Shown here in pieces: positions 26,521-35,848 of a DNA stretch of 64,000 nucleotides. The stretch comes from Brevibacillus sp042683565. GTDB lineage: Bacteria > Bacillota > Bacilli > Brevibacillales > Brevibacillaceae. The notes under the pieces were generated by a model. That model made no database searches. It saw nothing but the letters and a program-made list of their open reading frames with translations, and was not told the origin of the DNA. Every line of letters starts with the position of its first letter. Positions within the stretch are counted from its first letter, which is position 1. A program made the position numbers and the translations under genes. The DNA lies in NCBI RefSeq assembly GCF_042683565.1, contig NZ_JBHUJW010000009.1, positions 13,962 through 77,961 on the forward strand, read 5' to 3'.

Positions 26521-27537
26521 CATCAAATCCTTGCCGATGGATGGGGCGAATTTGTCGTAGACCGGCTGCAGCGCCGCCCGCCACGCTGCGCGCTCCTGCT
26601 CGGTCTGCTCGTGGATGGCCATGACGTTCATCTTTTTCAGCTTTTCCAGCTCGCTCTCGTTCAAGGAGACGGACAGCTCGTTGTTGAACGCGGTCGCTTC
26701 TGCGAGCGCTTCCTCGATGTCCTGCTGGATGTCGGGCGGAAGCTTGTTCCAGAACGACTGGTTCATGATGACGACATATCCCAAATAGTTGTGGTTGCTG
26801 ACGGTCATGTACTTCTGCACCTGGTACAGCCGTTTGGTATACACATTCGAGATGGTATTTTCCTCGCTGTCAACTTCCCCTTTGGCGAGCATGCTGTACA
26901 GATCGTTGAACGAGGAGCCGACAGGAGTCGCGTTCAACGTGCGGTACTGCTCCTCCAGCACCTTGCTGGGGATGATCCGGATGCGATGGCCGCGCAAATC
27001 TTCGGGCAAGAGCAGCGGCTCATTGGAGGTAAACTGCTTGAAGCCGTTCTCCCAGAAGGCCATGCCTTTCATGTTCGACCGTTTCAGGGTGGCGAACAGC
27101 ATTTGGCCGATTTCGCCGTGAAAGGCTTCTTCGACATCGCGCTGATCGCGGAAAACGTACGGAAGCTCCAGGGCAGCCCACTCGGGGATCGTGCCAGACA
27201 GATGGGAAAAGGCGGGAGCGATCATCTGGATTTCGCCGCTCATCAAGGCGGGAATCTCTGTTTTTTCGCTGTGCAGGATGCCGTTGGGGTATACCTGCAC
27301 CTCTACCCGGCCTTTCGTTTTCTTTTGCACGAGCTGGGAAAAACGTTCGACAGCCAGTCCCTTTGGCGTGTTTTCCGCGACGACGTGGCTGAATTTGATG
27401 ATGATTCGCTCCGAGAGCTTTTCCTGTTCTTCGTCGTAGCTCCACTGCGCAGAGGAAAAATCCTGACGGAATCCGATTGTGACGGCAGTGACGAGGCCAA
27501 GGAGTACGAACAGGGCGATGCTGGCAAACGATTTCAT
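26488..27537 (-). CDS. dctB: TRAP-type C4-dicarboxylate binding protein used for sensing
   Basis: A 349-residue extracytoplasmic solute-binding protein with an N-terminal membrane anchor or signal (about residues 5-23). Family features of the DctP-type TRAP receptors are FSHVVAENTPKGLAVERF, VEVQVYPNGIL, and LRGHRIRIIPSKV with the substrate-binding arginines. No TRAP membrane subunits are nearby. In B. subtilis the homologous DctB cooperates with sensor DctS rather than with a transporter, and dctS is divergent here too. ATG 27537 is chosen for its MKSF signal-like start and AGGTG site. Confidence 0.88.
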   Translation of the reverse strand: MKSFASIALFVLLGLVTAVTIGFRQDFSSAQWSYDEEQEKLSERIIIKFSHVVAENTPKGLAVERFSQLVQKKTKGRVEVQVYPNGILHSEKTEIPALMSGEIQMIAPAFSHLSGTIPEWAALELPYVFRDQRDVEEAFHGEIGQMLFATLKRSNMKGMAFWENGFKQFTSNEPLLLPEDLRGHRIRIIPSKVLEEQYRTLNATPVGSSFNDLYSMLAKGEVDSEENTISNVYTKRLYQVQKYMTVSNHNYLGYVVIMNQSFWNKLPPDIQQDIEEALAEATAFNNELSVSLNESELEKLKKMNVMAIHEQTEQERAAWRAALQPVYDKFAPSIGKDLMKKIKELHQRR

Positions 27538-27629
27538 GACGGACACCTGCTTCGCATGAGTTGATTTGCTGGGTGTACTGTACCAAAATATAGGATAGCA
27601 AGCAATCATCGGCGGAAGGAAGAACCTTT

Positions 27630-29231
27630 TTGTTTAAACGCTGGGGCATTCAATGGAAAATTATGCTGCTTTCCGTCGGCATCGTCCTGTTCTCTCTCTT
27701 GATCGGCGGGCTGATCCTCGTGGGAGGCGTCATCCGGCTGACTGAGACGCAGCTCGGCCAACGCCTGATGACGACAGCCCGCACTGTCGCGGAAATTCCG
27801 CTTGTCCAGACGAGCATCCAGAAGCCGGACGGCTGGAAGATCATCGCTCCGACCGCTCGCCGGCTGCGCATCGTCAACGACGTGACCTACATCGTCGTGC
27901 TGAACATGGACCGCATCCGCTTCTCCGACCCAAGGGAGGAGAGAATCGGCACGGTCTTTCGCGATCAGGCAGTGGAAGAGGCGTATGCGGAACACTCGTA
28001 TATCCAGAGGGTGCGCGGCGAGCTCGGCCTCGCCCTGCGCGCGTACGTGCCGATCATGGACGACCAGCATCAGCAGGTCGGGGTCGTCCTCGTTGGCAGA
28101 GTCATGCCCGGCATCTGGGAAATCATGCAGGGCGAACGCGGCAACATCGTCCTGACGTTCTGTCTCTCCCTGCTGTTCGGCGTGTGGGGCTCGTACCAGC
28201 TGGCCCGCCACATGAAAAAGCAAATGTTCAACCTGGAGCCGGAGGAAATCGCCCGTATTCTCGTTGAGCGGACGGCCACCTTTCACGCTATGCACGAAGG
28301 GGTCATCGCCATCGACAATCAGGAGCGGATCACCATTTTCAACGACAGGGCCAAACAAATATTCGGCATCGACGGGGAACTGGATGTGCTGGGCCTGCCG
28401 ATCCGTTCCGTGCTGCACGACACGCGGCTGCCGGAAGTGCTGGAGCTGCAAAAAAACATCCTGAACACCGAGCTGCACGTCGGAAATACGCTGCTCTGGT
28501 CCAACCGCTTTTTGATCAAGGTCGAGGACAAGGTCGTCGGGGCGCTGGCGATCTTCCAGGATCGGACCGAGGTCGCGCGGATGGCCGAGGAGCTGACAGG
28601 CGTCAAGGAATTCGTCGGGGCCTTGCGCGTGCAAAACCACGAGCACATGAACAAGCTGCATACGATCGCCGGTCTGCTTCAGCTCCAGCAGTACGACAAG
28701 GCGCTCGCCTACCTGTTCGAGGTACGCGATCAGCAGGAGGAACTGACCTCTTTTCTGACCACGCGGATCACAGACGAGAACATCTCCGGCCTGTTGCTCG
28801 GCAAGGTGAGCCGCGGGCGGGAGCTGGGCATTCGCGTGACGATTGACCGTCTGAGCCATCTGGAGCGCTTTCCGCCGTACATGGACCACCATGATTTTGT
28901 GCTGATCCTTGGCAATCTGATTGAAAACGCTTTCGATTCTCTCGAAAAAAGCGACCGCCCGGACAAGGAAATCACGATCAGTATCGAGCAGGACAGCGAA
29001 ATCTGCTCCCTGCTGGTGGAAGACAACGGAATCGGGATGGATGAAGATACGCTCGCGCGAATGCTGGAGCGCGGTTTTTCCACCAAGGAGCCGAAGCATC
29101 GCGGACTCGGCATGTATCTGGTGCATCAGCAGGTGAAAAAAGGGAGAGGCGAGCTGGAATGCCGCTCCCGTCCCGGACAAGGAGCCAGCTTTCTCATTAC
29201 GTTTCCCATGAAGGAGGTGAATGAACAGTGA
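27630..29231 (+). CDS. dctS: CitA/DcuS-family C4-dicarboxylate sensor histidine kinase
   Basis: The 533-residue kinase has TM1 at about 13-35, an extracytoplasmic PDC-type domain with ALRAYVPI near 135-142, TM2 at about 172-190, a PAS domain (about 215-320), and a SpoOB-like dimerisation helix with the phospho-histidine in QNHEHMNKLHTIAGLLQL (His337). The catalytic domain shows NLIENAFDSLE and EDNGIGM. Start is TTG 27630 after GGAAGGAAG. Together with dctB and dctR this matches the dicarboxylate-sensing system of B. subtilis. Confidence 0.9.
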   Translation: MFKRWGIQWKIMLLSVGIVLFSLLIGGLILVGGVIRLTETQLGQRLMTTARTVAEIPLVQTSIQKPDGWKIIAPTARRLRIVNDVTYIVVLNMDRIRFSDPREERIGTVFRDQAVEEAYAEHSYIQRVRGELGLALRAYVPIMDDQHQQVGVVLVGRVMPGIWEIMQGERGNIVLTFCLSLLFGVWGSYQLARHMKKQMFNLEPEEIARILVERTATFHAMHEGVIAIDNQERITIFNDRAKQIFGIDGELDVLGLPIRSVLHDTRLPEVLELQKNILNTELHVGNTLLWSNRFLIKVEDKVVGALAIFQDRTEVARMAEELTGVKEFVGALRVQNHEHMNKLHTIAGLLQLQQYDKALAYLFEVRDQQEELTSFLTTRITDENISGLLLGKVSRGRELGIRVTIDRLSHLERFPPYMDHHDFVLILGNLIENAFDSLEKSDRPDKEITISIEQDSEICSLLVEDNGIGMDEDTLARMLERGFSTKEPKHRGLGMYLVHQQVKKGRGELECRSRPGQGASFLITFPMKEVNEQ

Positions 29232-29947
29232 CGGAGCAGACGATTCGCGTCGTCGTCATCGAGGATGATCCGATGGTGCAGGAAATCAACACGCAATTCA
29301 TCGAGCGCGTTCCCGGTTTTGCCGTGGTGGGTGTCGCTGCAAACGGGGCAGAGGGAATCAGGCTGGTCGAGGAGCTGGCGCCCGATCTGGTCGTGATGGA
29401 CGTCTTCATGCCCGTGCAGGACGGGATCAAGGCGCTGGTCGAGCTGCGTGCCCGCGGTCAGGCCGTCGATGTGATCGTCATTACGGCGGCCAAGGACAAG
29501 CCGACCATTTCTGCCATGCTGCGCAACGGCGCCATGGATTACATCATCAAGCCTTTCCAGTTCGGCCGGATTCGGCAGTCGCTGGAATCGTACCGTCTCT
29601 ATCGCCAGCAGCTCCGTCGGGAGGGCGTGGCGTCCCAGGAGGAAGTGGACCGTCTCCTGTTCCGCCAATCGGCAGAGCAACACGGGACGGGCAGCGAGCA
29701 AGTCGCAGACACGGGAGCGTTGCCCAAGGGGCTGCATGCTGTTACCCTGGATCAGATCGTCCGCCAGCTCGATCGGGAGCATCAGTCGCTGTCGGCCGAA
29801 GAAGTGGCGGAGCGCGTCGGCATCGCCAGAGTGACGGCCAGGCGCTATCTGGACTATCTGGTAAAAGTGGGAGGAGTGCGGCTCGATGTCAGCTACGGCG
29901 GTATCGGCAGGCCGACCAATCGCTACATGCGGGTACGCAAGCCATAG
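29228..29947 (+). CDS. dctR: CitB/DcuR-family response regulator
   Basis: A 239-residue regulator with receiver motifs VIEDDPM, the phospho-acceptor Asp58 in VVMDVFMPVQDG, ITAAKD and IKPFQ. The C-terminal helix-turn-helix includes SAEEVAERVGIARVTARRYLDYLV, typical of DcuR/CitB regulators. GTG 29228 overlaps the dctS stop (GTGA) and follows AAGGAGGTG. The expected target is the dicarboxylate symporter gene 21860-23115, by analogy with B. subtilis DctR and dctP. Confidence 0.92.
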   Translation: MTEQTIRVVVIEDDPMVQEINTQFIERVPGFAVVGVAANGAEGIRLVEELAPDLVVMDVFMPVQDGIKALVELRARGQAVDVIVITAAKDKPTISAMLRNGAMDYIIKPFQFGRIRQSLESYRLYRQQLRREGVASQEEVDRLLFRQSAEQHGTGSEQVADTGALPKGLHAVTLDQIVRQLDREHQSLSAEEVAERVGIARVTARRYLDYLVKVGGVRLDVSYGGIGRPTNRYMRVRKP

Positions 29948-30111
29948 ACGGGAGGTGGACGAGCAGGACCGGTTGCAGCATGAGCTGTATGAAATCAAAA
30001 ATGGAAAATCAGTGACAGCAACCGCGAAATGAGGGAGCGGTCGGAGCATAGAAATAAAATCGTAGATCGACTTCAAACGGGCGTACATAGAAATAAGAGG
30101 AGAAATGCGGG

Positions 30112-31041
30112 ATGAACAAAGGAAAAGCATTGCGCGCAGGTGATACGATCGGACTGGTGGCTACTTCCAGCCCGGCGACGGAGGAACAGCTGGTCAAATC
30201 GATTGCGGAGCTGGAATCGTTCGGCTTCAAGGTAAAGGTCAGCGGTACGTGCCGGGAGCGGTACGGGGGATATCTGGCCGGAACGCCGCAGCAGCGCGCG
30301 TTTGAGTTGAACGCAATGTTCGCCGATGACGAGGTGGACGGCATCATGTGCATGCGGGGCGGCTACGGTGCCCCGCAAATTTTGCATTTGCTCGATTACG
30401 ACTGTATCGCGCAAAACCCCAAGCTGTTCGTCGGTTACAGCGACATCACGGCGCTGCATACGGCTTTCGGACAGCAGGCGTCCCTGGCTACCTTGCACGG
30501 GCCGATGGCGACTTCCGACATTGCGCAAGGGATGAACGACTGGACGGCCCAGTATTTGCTTCGCGCCTTGACCCGTCCCGAGCCGCTCGGCGCAATCATC
30601 AACCCGCCGGACGAAGAAATCGTCTGTCTGGTGGAAGGGCAAGCCGCAGGACCGGTCGTAGGCGGAAATCTCGCGCTGATCGCCGCGTTGATGGGGACGC
30701 CGTATCAGCTCGATACACGGGGCAAGCTGTTGTTCCTCGAGGACATCGCCGAAGAGCCGTACCGGATCGACCGCATGCTGACCCAGCTGGCACTCGGCGG
30801 GCTGTTTGACGACTGCGCGGGCATCATTATCGGGACATGGACGGATTGCGAACCGAAAAAGCGGGAAGGCTTCACGGTCTGGGACGTCTTTCAAAATATC
30901 GTCGTGCCGTACCAAAAGCCGACAGTCTGGAATGTTCAAATCGGCCACGGGGCGACCAACATGGCGCTGCCGCTGGGCGTGCAGGCGAGCCTGGATGCGA
31001 CGAGCTGCCAATTGATCATCGAGGAGAGTGTGACGGTATGA
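30112..31041 (+). CDS. S66-family LD-carboxypeptidase
   Basis: A 309-residue serine peptidase of the LdcA/MccF family. The nucleophile lies in LFVGYSDITALH, the Glu/His part in VVGGNLALIAALMGT, LFLEDIAEEPYRIDRML and QIGHGATNMALPLG. Such enzymes remove the terminal D-residue from muropeptide tetrapeptides in the cytoplasm, or inactivate microcin-type peptidyl nucleotides. It has no signal peptide. It overlaps the M20 amidohydrolase gene by 4 bases, so a peptide or muropeptide recycling role is likely. Confidence 0.88.
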   Translation: MNKGKALRAGDTIGLVATSSPATEEQLVKSIAELESFGFKVKVSGTCRERYGGYLAGTPQQRAFELNAMFADDEVDGIMCMRGGYGAPQILHLLDYDCIAQNPKLFVGYSDITALHTAFGQQASLATLHGPMATSDIAQGMNDWTAQYLLRALTRPEPLGAIINPPDEEIVCLVEGQAAGPVVGGNLALIAALMGTPYQLDTRGKLLFLEDIAEEPYRIDRMLTQLALGGLFDDCAGIIIGTWTDCEPKKREGFTVWDVFQNIVVPYQKPTVWNVQIGHGATNMALPLGVQASLDATSCQLIIEESVTV

Positions 31042-32255
31042 AGGCACCGTTGACCGGCCAAATCTGGCAGCAGGCGCAGGAGCTTTTGCCGTGGCTCACA
31101 CAGGTGCGGCGCGATTTTCACCAATATCCCGAACTCGGCATGGAGGAATTCCGCACGCAGGAGCAGATCATCCGCTACCTTGAAGAAATAGGCATCCCTT
31201 ATTGCAAATCCGCCGGGACGGGTGTGGTCGGCGTGATTGAAGGCGCGGCTCCGGGAGCAGTCGTCGCCCTGCGCGGGGATATGGACGCTCTGCCGATTCA
31301 TGAGCAAAATGACACTCTCTACCGCTCGCAGGTGCCGGGCAAGATGCACGCCTGTGGACACGATGCGCACATGACCTGCCTGCTGGGGGCAGCCCGCATC
31401 CTGAATGCGCTGCGCGGCGAGCTGTCCGGCGTCGTCAAACTGTTTTTCCAGCCGGCCGAGGAGACGGTGGGCGGAGCGCTGCCGATGATTCGCGAAGGGG
31501 TGCTGGATAATCCCCGCGTCGAGGCCGTCTTTGGCCTGCATGTGTCCGCCGATTTGCCGGCCGGAAAGATCGCGGTCAAGTACGGGCAGATGAACGCAGC
31601 CTCGGACGATGCACACATTACGGTACGGGGGGAAAACGGCCACGGGGCGTATCCGCACAAAGGCCGGGACGCCATCGTCATCGCCGCCCATGTGATTACC
31701 GCGCTGCAGACGGTCGTCAGCCGCAACGTAGACCCCCGGGAGGCTGCTGTCGTCACGATCGGGATGATCGCGGGCGGGACGGCCCCGAATATTTTGGCAC
31801 AGGAAGTCAAGCTGACAGGGACGATCCGCACGCTGGACAAAAACGTCCGCGCGCTCGTCAAGGAACGGGTGCGCGAGGTCGCCGAGCTGACGGCGCGCAG
31901 CCTGGGGGGATCGGCACAGGTCGAATTCGCGGAAGGCTACACATCCCTGATCAACGACAAGGAGCTGGTAGATCAGGTAAAGCGCTGCGGCGAGGCGCTG
32001 CTCGGATCAGGTAACGTCCGCGTCAACGACTTCCCGATGATGGGAGTCGAAGATTTCGCCTTCTTCGCCGAACAAGTGCCGGGCGCTTTTTACCATCTCG
32101 GGGTGCGCAACGAGGAAAAGGACTGCATCTATCCTGTCCATCACCCGCGCTTTGACATCGACGAGCGCAGCCTGGCTGTGGGAGCGGCCATGCAGGCGTA
32201 CAATGCGATCGCCTTTTTGCAGGAGCGTGCGCTGCGCTCGCAGGCGGAAAAGTAA
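31038..32255 (+). CDS. M20 metallopeptidase / N-acyl amino acid amidohydrolase
   Basis: A 405-residue enzyme of the M20D (hippurate hydrolase/IAA-amino acid hydrolase) group. Zinc-ligand motifs are MDALPIHE, MHACGHDAHM, FQPAEETVGGA and the C-terminal HHPRFDIDE; the dimerisation part shows GENGHGAYPHKGRD. These enzymes split N-acyl groups from amino acids or dipeptide-like substrates. ATG 31038 overlaps the LD-carboxypeptidase stop as ATGA, giving a two-gene operon. Substrate cannot be told from sequence. Confidence 0.9.
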   Translation: MKAPLTGQIWQQAQELLPWLTQVRRDFHQYPELGMEEFRTQEQIIRYLEEIGIPYCKSAGTGVVGVIEGAAPGAVVALRGDMDALPIHEQNDTLYRSQVPGKMHACGHDAHMTCLLGAARILNALRGELSGVVKLFFQPAEETVGGALPMIREGVLDNPRVEAVFGLHVSADLPAGKIAVKYGQMNAASDDAHITVRGENGHGAYPHKGRDAIVIAAHVITALQTVVSRNVDPREAAVVTIGMIAGGTAPNILAQEVKLTGTIRTLDKNVRALVKERVREVAELTARSLGGSAQVEFAEGYTSLINDKELVDQVKRCGEALLGSGNVRVNDFPMMGVEDFAFFAEQVPGAFYHLGVRNEEKDCIYPVHHPRFDIDERSLAVGAAMQAYNAIAFLQERALRSQAEK

Positions 32256-32339
32256 GGGCGCTCTGACGGGTATAGCGAGCATCTTTCGGCGGTACACTAC
32301 AGACGTTCTTTGATTTCCATGAAAGGAAGATGTGTCTGT

Positions 32340-32792
32340 ATGAGCACAACAATGAGCCGTCCTGTTACCGAGGTGTTGAACAAGCAGGTTGCCAACTGGT
32401 CCGTGATGTTTATAAAGCTCCATCACTTCCACTGGTATGTGCAGGGAGCAAATTTTTTCACCTTGCACGCCAAGTTCGAGGAGCTGTACAACGAGGCAGC
32501 CCAATACGTGGATGATCTCGCGGAGCGCCTGCTGGCTGTAGGGGGCAAGCCTGTGTCTACGATGAAGGCCTGTATCGAGCAGGCATCCATCAAGGAGGCG
32601 ACAGGCGGTGAGTCTGCCGATCAGATGGTGCAGGCGGTGGTCAGTGACTTTACGACTATTGTCAGCGAGCTGAAGGAAGGAATTGCCGCTGCCGAAGCGG
32701 CAGGCGACGAAGCGACTGCCGACATGTTCCTTGGCATGACGGAAACGCTGGAAAAGCACATGTGGATGCTGAAATCGTTTTTAGGCAAGTAA
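32340..32792 (+). CDS. dps: Dps family DNA-binding ferritin-like protein
   Basis: A 150-residue four-helix protein with the inter-subunit ferroxidase ligands in KLHHFHWYVQGANFFTLHAKFEELY. Dps dodecamers store iron and protect DNA during stress. ATG 32340 gives the family-typical N-terminus with AAAGGAAGA 9 bases upstream; an in-frame ATG at 32319 would overlap that site. It is a single gene followed by its own terminator. No clear PerR box was found in front. Confidence 0.92.
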   Translation: MSTTMSRPVTEVLNKQVANWSVMFIKLHHFHWYVQGANFFTLHAKFEELYNEAAQYVDDLAERLLAVGGKPVSTMKACIEQASIKEATGGESADQMVQAVVSDFTTIVSELKEGIAAAEAAGDEATADMFLGMTETLEKHMWMLKSFLGK

Positions 32793-32814
32793 AACGTATA
32801 GGTAAACAGAGCAG

Positions 32815-32851
32815 GCCGATGTCCGGTTGTCCCGGGATTGGCTTGTTTTTG
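32815..32851 (+). terminator. Terminator after dps
   Basis: Imperfect GC-rich hairpin between GCCGAT (815-820) plus GTCCGG and CCCGGGATTGGC, followed by TTGTTTTT. Position just after dps supports it. Confidence 0.6.
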
Positions 32852-33025
32852 TACCGTGAATGGCCTATGCAGCACTTTGGCCGCCATCTGTGCGGCAAAG
32901 GCTCTGCAAAGGCTGGACGGACCTCCGAAGAAAGTGCCATTCAGATCTGCTGGGACAACCCCTTGTTCCCAAGAGTCGCCCACTAGTGTAAACTAGCTGT
33001 GTGATAAAAACAAGAAAGCACTTTC

Positions 33026-33988
33026 ATGATGGAAAGGATGTTCAATCCAATGGCATCGCCTTACGTTACGTTTAACCGCGAGCAGTGGAAGGCTCTGCGG
33101 GCTTCCACGCCGTTGACGATATCCGATGAGGAACTGGCCTGTTTGCAAGGCGTGAATGAGAATGTGTCCATGACCGAGGTTGCCGATATTTACCTCCCTC
33201 TTTCACGCCTGCTCAATCTGTACGTAGGGGCGACGCAGGAGCTGTATCAGGCGACTCACACCTTCCTCGGCAACAAGGACGGGAAGGTGCCTTTTATTAT
33301 CGGCATCGCCGGCAGTGTGGCCGTTGGCAAAAGTACGATCGCGCGGATTTTGCAGACGCTCCTGTCCCGCTGGCCGAACCATCCCAAGGTCGATCTCGTG
33401 ACGACGGACGGCTTCCTGTATCCGAACCGGGTGCTGGATGAGCGCGGGATCATGAAGCGCAAAGGCTTCCCCGAAAGCTACGACTTGCGCAAGTTCATCC
33501 GATTTTTGTCTGACGTGAAATCAGGGATTGCTGAAGTGAAAGCGCCTGTTTACTCCCATCTCTTCTACGACATCGTGCCGGGGGAATGGCAGACGGTGCG
33601 CCAGCCCGACATCCTGATCGTGGAGGGGCTGAACGTCTTGCAGCCGCCGCGGGAGTCGGAAAGCGAACAGCGCATTTCCGAAGTCATCGTCTCGGATTTC
33701 TTTGATTTCACCATCTACGTCCACGCAGACGAAAAAGACATTTTGCAATGGTATGTAGAGCGGTTCAAGCTGCTGCGGAAGACGGCCTTTTCCAATCCTT
33801 CCTCGTATTTCCGCCGCTACGCCGACTTGTCTGACGAAGAAGCAACAGAAGTCGCAACCGGCATCTGGCAGGAAATCAACGGCGCGAACCTTCGCCTTAA
33901 TATTTTGCCAACCCGGGTCCGAGCCCAGCTGATCCTCGACAAAGGGCAGGATCACATGGTGCAGAGCGTGAAGCTGCGCAAGCTGTAG
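33026..33988 (+). CDS. coaA: Type I pantothenate kinase
   Basis: A 320-residue kinase for the first step of coenzyme A synthesis. The motifs YLPLSRLLNLYV, the P-loop GIAGSVAVGKST, LVTTDGFLYPN, RKGFPESYD and LIVEGLNVLQ are nearly identical to the E. coli-type CoaA family. The start is uncertain: ATG 33026 is given, while ATG 33050 (giving MASPYVTF) has GGAAAGG 12 bases upstream. It is transcribed alone. A terminator follows. Confidence 0.95.
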   Translation: MMERMFNPMASPYVTFNREQWKALRASTPLTISDEELACLQGVNENVSMTEVADIYLPLSRLLNLYVGATQELYQATHTFLGNKDGKVPFIIGIAGSVAVGKSTIARILQTLLSRWPNHPKVDLVTTDGFLYPNRVLDERGIMKRKGFPESYDLRKFIRFLSDVKSGIAEVKAPVYSHLFYDIVPGEWQTVRQPDILIVEGLNVLQPPRESESEQRISEVIVSDFFDFTIYVHADEKDILQWYVERFKLLRKTAFSNPSSYFRRYADLSDEEATEVATGIWQEINGANLRLNILPTRVRAQLILDKGQDHMVQSVKLRKL

Positions 33989-34073
33989 AAGCCGCGTTTC
34001 GTGGACAGGCACGGGATGGATGTTCGGTCAGAGCAGCATCGCTCCTGATCGCCACATGCTCGCGGCAGACGTT

Positions 34074-34104
34074 AGAGGGGCACGAAAATGCTCCTCTTTT
34101 TTTG
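34074..34104 (+). terminator. Terminator after coaA
   Basis: Stem AGAGGGGCA (074-082) with TGCTCCTCT (089-097), one G-T pair, then seven or more T residues. Confidence 0.85.
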
Positions 34105-34255
34105 GCTTGGCGCAGCCAAGTTATCCGCCAGCTGTCTACAATCGGTCAAAGTGCAGGACGTCGAACCGGATGTTTACCTTGTTCCTAATCCGCAAATTGC
34201 TCCTGTACACAGACAGACGACATGCTACGATGAGGAAAAAAAGGAGTGAACGCAC

Positions 34256-34912
34256 TTGTACACGCCGCCGTATTTTGCCGTGACCGAACAGGATGAAATG
34301 ATCGCATTCATGCAGCAGCATCCGTTTGCCTTGCTCATTTCCTACGCGGACGGGACAGATCCGGAGGTGACGCACCTCCCTCTGGAAGTGGAGAGCAGAG
34401 AGGACGGGCTGTACTTGACCGGACATATCGCCCGTAGCAATCCGCAGGGAGGTATGTTGGACCAGGCGGGTGGTACGGTGCTGGCCGTTTTCCAGGGCGC
34501 GCATGCGTACGTCTCTTCCTCGTGGTACAGCCAGCCGGGGGTGCCGACGTGGAACTACATGGCCTTGCACGCATACGGTCAGGCTCGCATTGTCACGTCA
34601 GCCGAAAAAGTGGCACAGATGATGCGCAGTCTGCTGGACAAATACGAGCAGGGACAACAGACGCCGACTACCTGGGAGGCGGTGCCGGAGAAGGTCATGG
34701 ACGGCTTGCTGCGGGGGATCACCGCCTTTGAGATCAAGGTGGAGCGGATCGAGGCGAAGTACAAGCTGAGCCAAAACCGCAGCGAGCAGGATCGGCTCGC
34801 CGTCATTGCCCGGCTGGAAGCGGGCGGGAAGCAGGAAAGAGAAGTCGCGGCGGCGATGCGCACCGTCTGGCAGGAGCAGGCGAACCGCGTGTTTACGAAA
34901 ACATCTCGATGA
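34256..34912 (+). CDS. PaiB-like FMN-binding negative transcriptional regulator family protein
   Basis: A 218-residue protein starting MYTPPYFAVTE, the hallmark of the PaiB family with a split-barrel flavin-binding fold. GTVLAVFQGAHAYVSSSWY and VPTWNYMALHAYG are also conserved. In B. subtilis PaiB is linked to repression of sporulation and protease genes; direct function here is unknown. TTG 34256 follows AAAGGAGTG. Its last 20 bases overlap the 3' end of the convergent LysR gene. Confidence 0.88.
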   Translation: MYTPPYFAVTEQDEMIAFMQQHPFALLISYADGTDPEVTHLPLEVESREDGLYLTGHIARSNPQGGMLDQAGGTVLAVFQGAHAYVSSSWYSQPGVPTWNYMALHAYGQARIVTSAEKVAQMMRSLLDKYEQGQQTPTTWEAVPEKVMDGLLRGITAFEIKVERIEAKYKLSQNRSEQDRLAVIARLEAGGKQEREVAAAMRTVWQEQANRVFTKTSR

Positions 34913-35762
34913 AGCGCTTGGCAGCCTTGGACAGATGGCGGTCCGTCTGCCAGACGACAGCGGCAGAGGAGGAGATCGAGGTGCCTTTCAGCTCGATGCC
35001 GCGAATCTGGTCGCCGCGATGCGTCTCCCACGCCGAGCGGGGGACGATGGACGCTCCGACTTTGGCCTGGACCATGCTGACGATGAGCGAGATGTCCGGG
35101 CATTCGCAAATGATGTGCGGCGTCACGCCCAGCCGGGCAAACTCCTTGTGGATCAGGTCGTAGATCCCGAGACCGGGGATGCTCGGCATAATCAGCGGGA
35201 GCTTGGCGATGTCGCGCATGTGGATGTACTTCGTGTCCGCGTGCGGAGAGTCGGCGGGCACGATCAGCACAAACGGCTCCTCCTCCAGCGGAATCGTGGT
35301 GCAGTTCGTGAGCGAGTGGGGCAGGCGCACGATGGCGACCTCGATGGTTCGACGCTCCAGCCACTGGTTCAACAACTGCGTGTCACCCTTCCATACTTTG
35401 TACGTAATCAGCGGATAGTGCTGTTGAAACAGGCGAATGTGCTCGGGCAGGCGGTAGGCGGACAAGGCGCTGACGCCGATGGACAAACTCCCCCGAATGC
35501 CTTCGCCTGTTTCTTTTACTTCAGCGAGCGCCTCCTCCATCTGGTGCACGATGCTTAGCGCCTGCCGGTACAAGGTGCGTCCGGCTTCGGTCAGCTCCAT
35601 TCGCTTGCCGGATCGCTCCATGAGGGTGACGCCCAGCTCCTCCTCCATCTGTTTGAGCTGCTGGCTGAGCGGCGGCTGCGCCATATTCAGCCGCTTGGCC
35701 GCTCCGGTGATCTGGCCTTCCTCGGCGATGGCAATAAAGTAACGCAGCTGGCGTATATCCAT
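34893..35762 (-). CDS. LysR-family transcriptional regulator
   Basis: A 289-residue regulator with an N-terminal winged helix starting MDIRQLRYFIAIAEEGQITGAAKRLNMAQPPL (in part: helix-turn-helix about 18-37) and a periplasmic-binding-like effector domain. The ATG at 35762 follows AAGGAAGGGG. It is divergent from the NCS2 permease, with three ATATGAAA-type half-sites between them, so it may control that permease and itself. Effector unknown; a purine-related compound is only a guess from the neighbour. Confidence 0.9.
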   Translation of the reverse strand: MDIRQLRYFIAIAEEGQITGAAKRLNMAQPPLSQQLKQMEEELGVTLMERSGKRMELTEAGRTLYRQALSIVHQMEEALAEVKETGEGIRGSLSIGVSALSAYRLPEHIRLFQQHYPLITYKVWKGDTQLLNQWLERRTIEVAIVRLPHSLTNCTTIPLEEEPFVLIVPADSPHADTKYIHMRDIAKLPLIMPSIPGLGIYDLIHKEFARLGVTPHIICECPDISLIVSMVQAKVGASIVPRSAWETHRGDQIRGIELKGTSISSSAAVVWQTDRHLSKAAKRFIEMFS

Positions 35763-35795
35763 GCGTACCCCTTCCTTTTGCGGATACAACTTTTC

Positions 35796-35843
35796 CATAT
35801 GAAATCGATATGAAAGACAGATTAATTGGATATTTTTCATATC
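35796..35843. promoter_or_regulatory. Candidate LysR operator half-sites
   Basis: CATATGAAA (796-804) and GATATGAAA (807-815) are direct half-sites; TTTCATATC (835-843) is the exact reverse complement of the second, giving a perfect 9-bp inverted repeat with a 19-base spacer. The right half-site lies just upstream of the permease -10. LysR regulators typically bind such arrays in the divergent gap. Confidence 0.55.
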
Positions 35844-35848
35844 AATGC

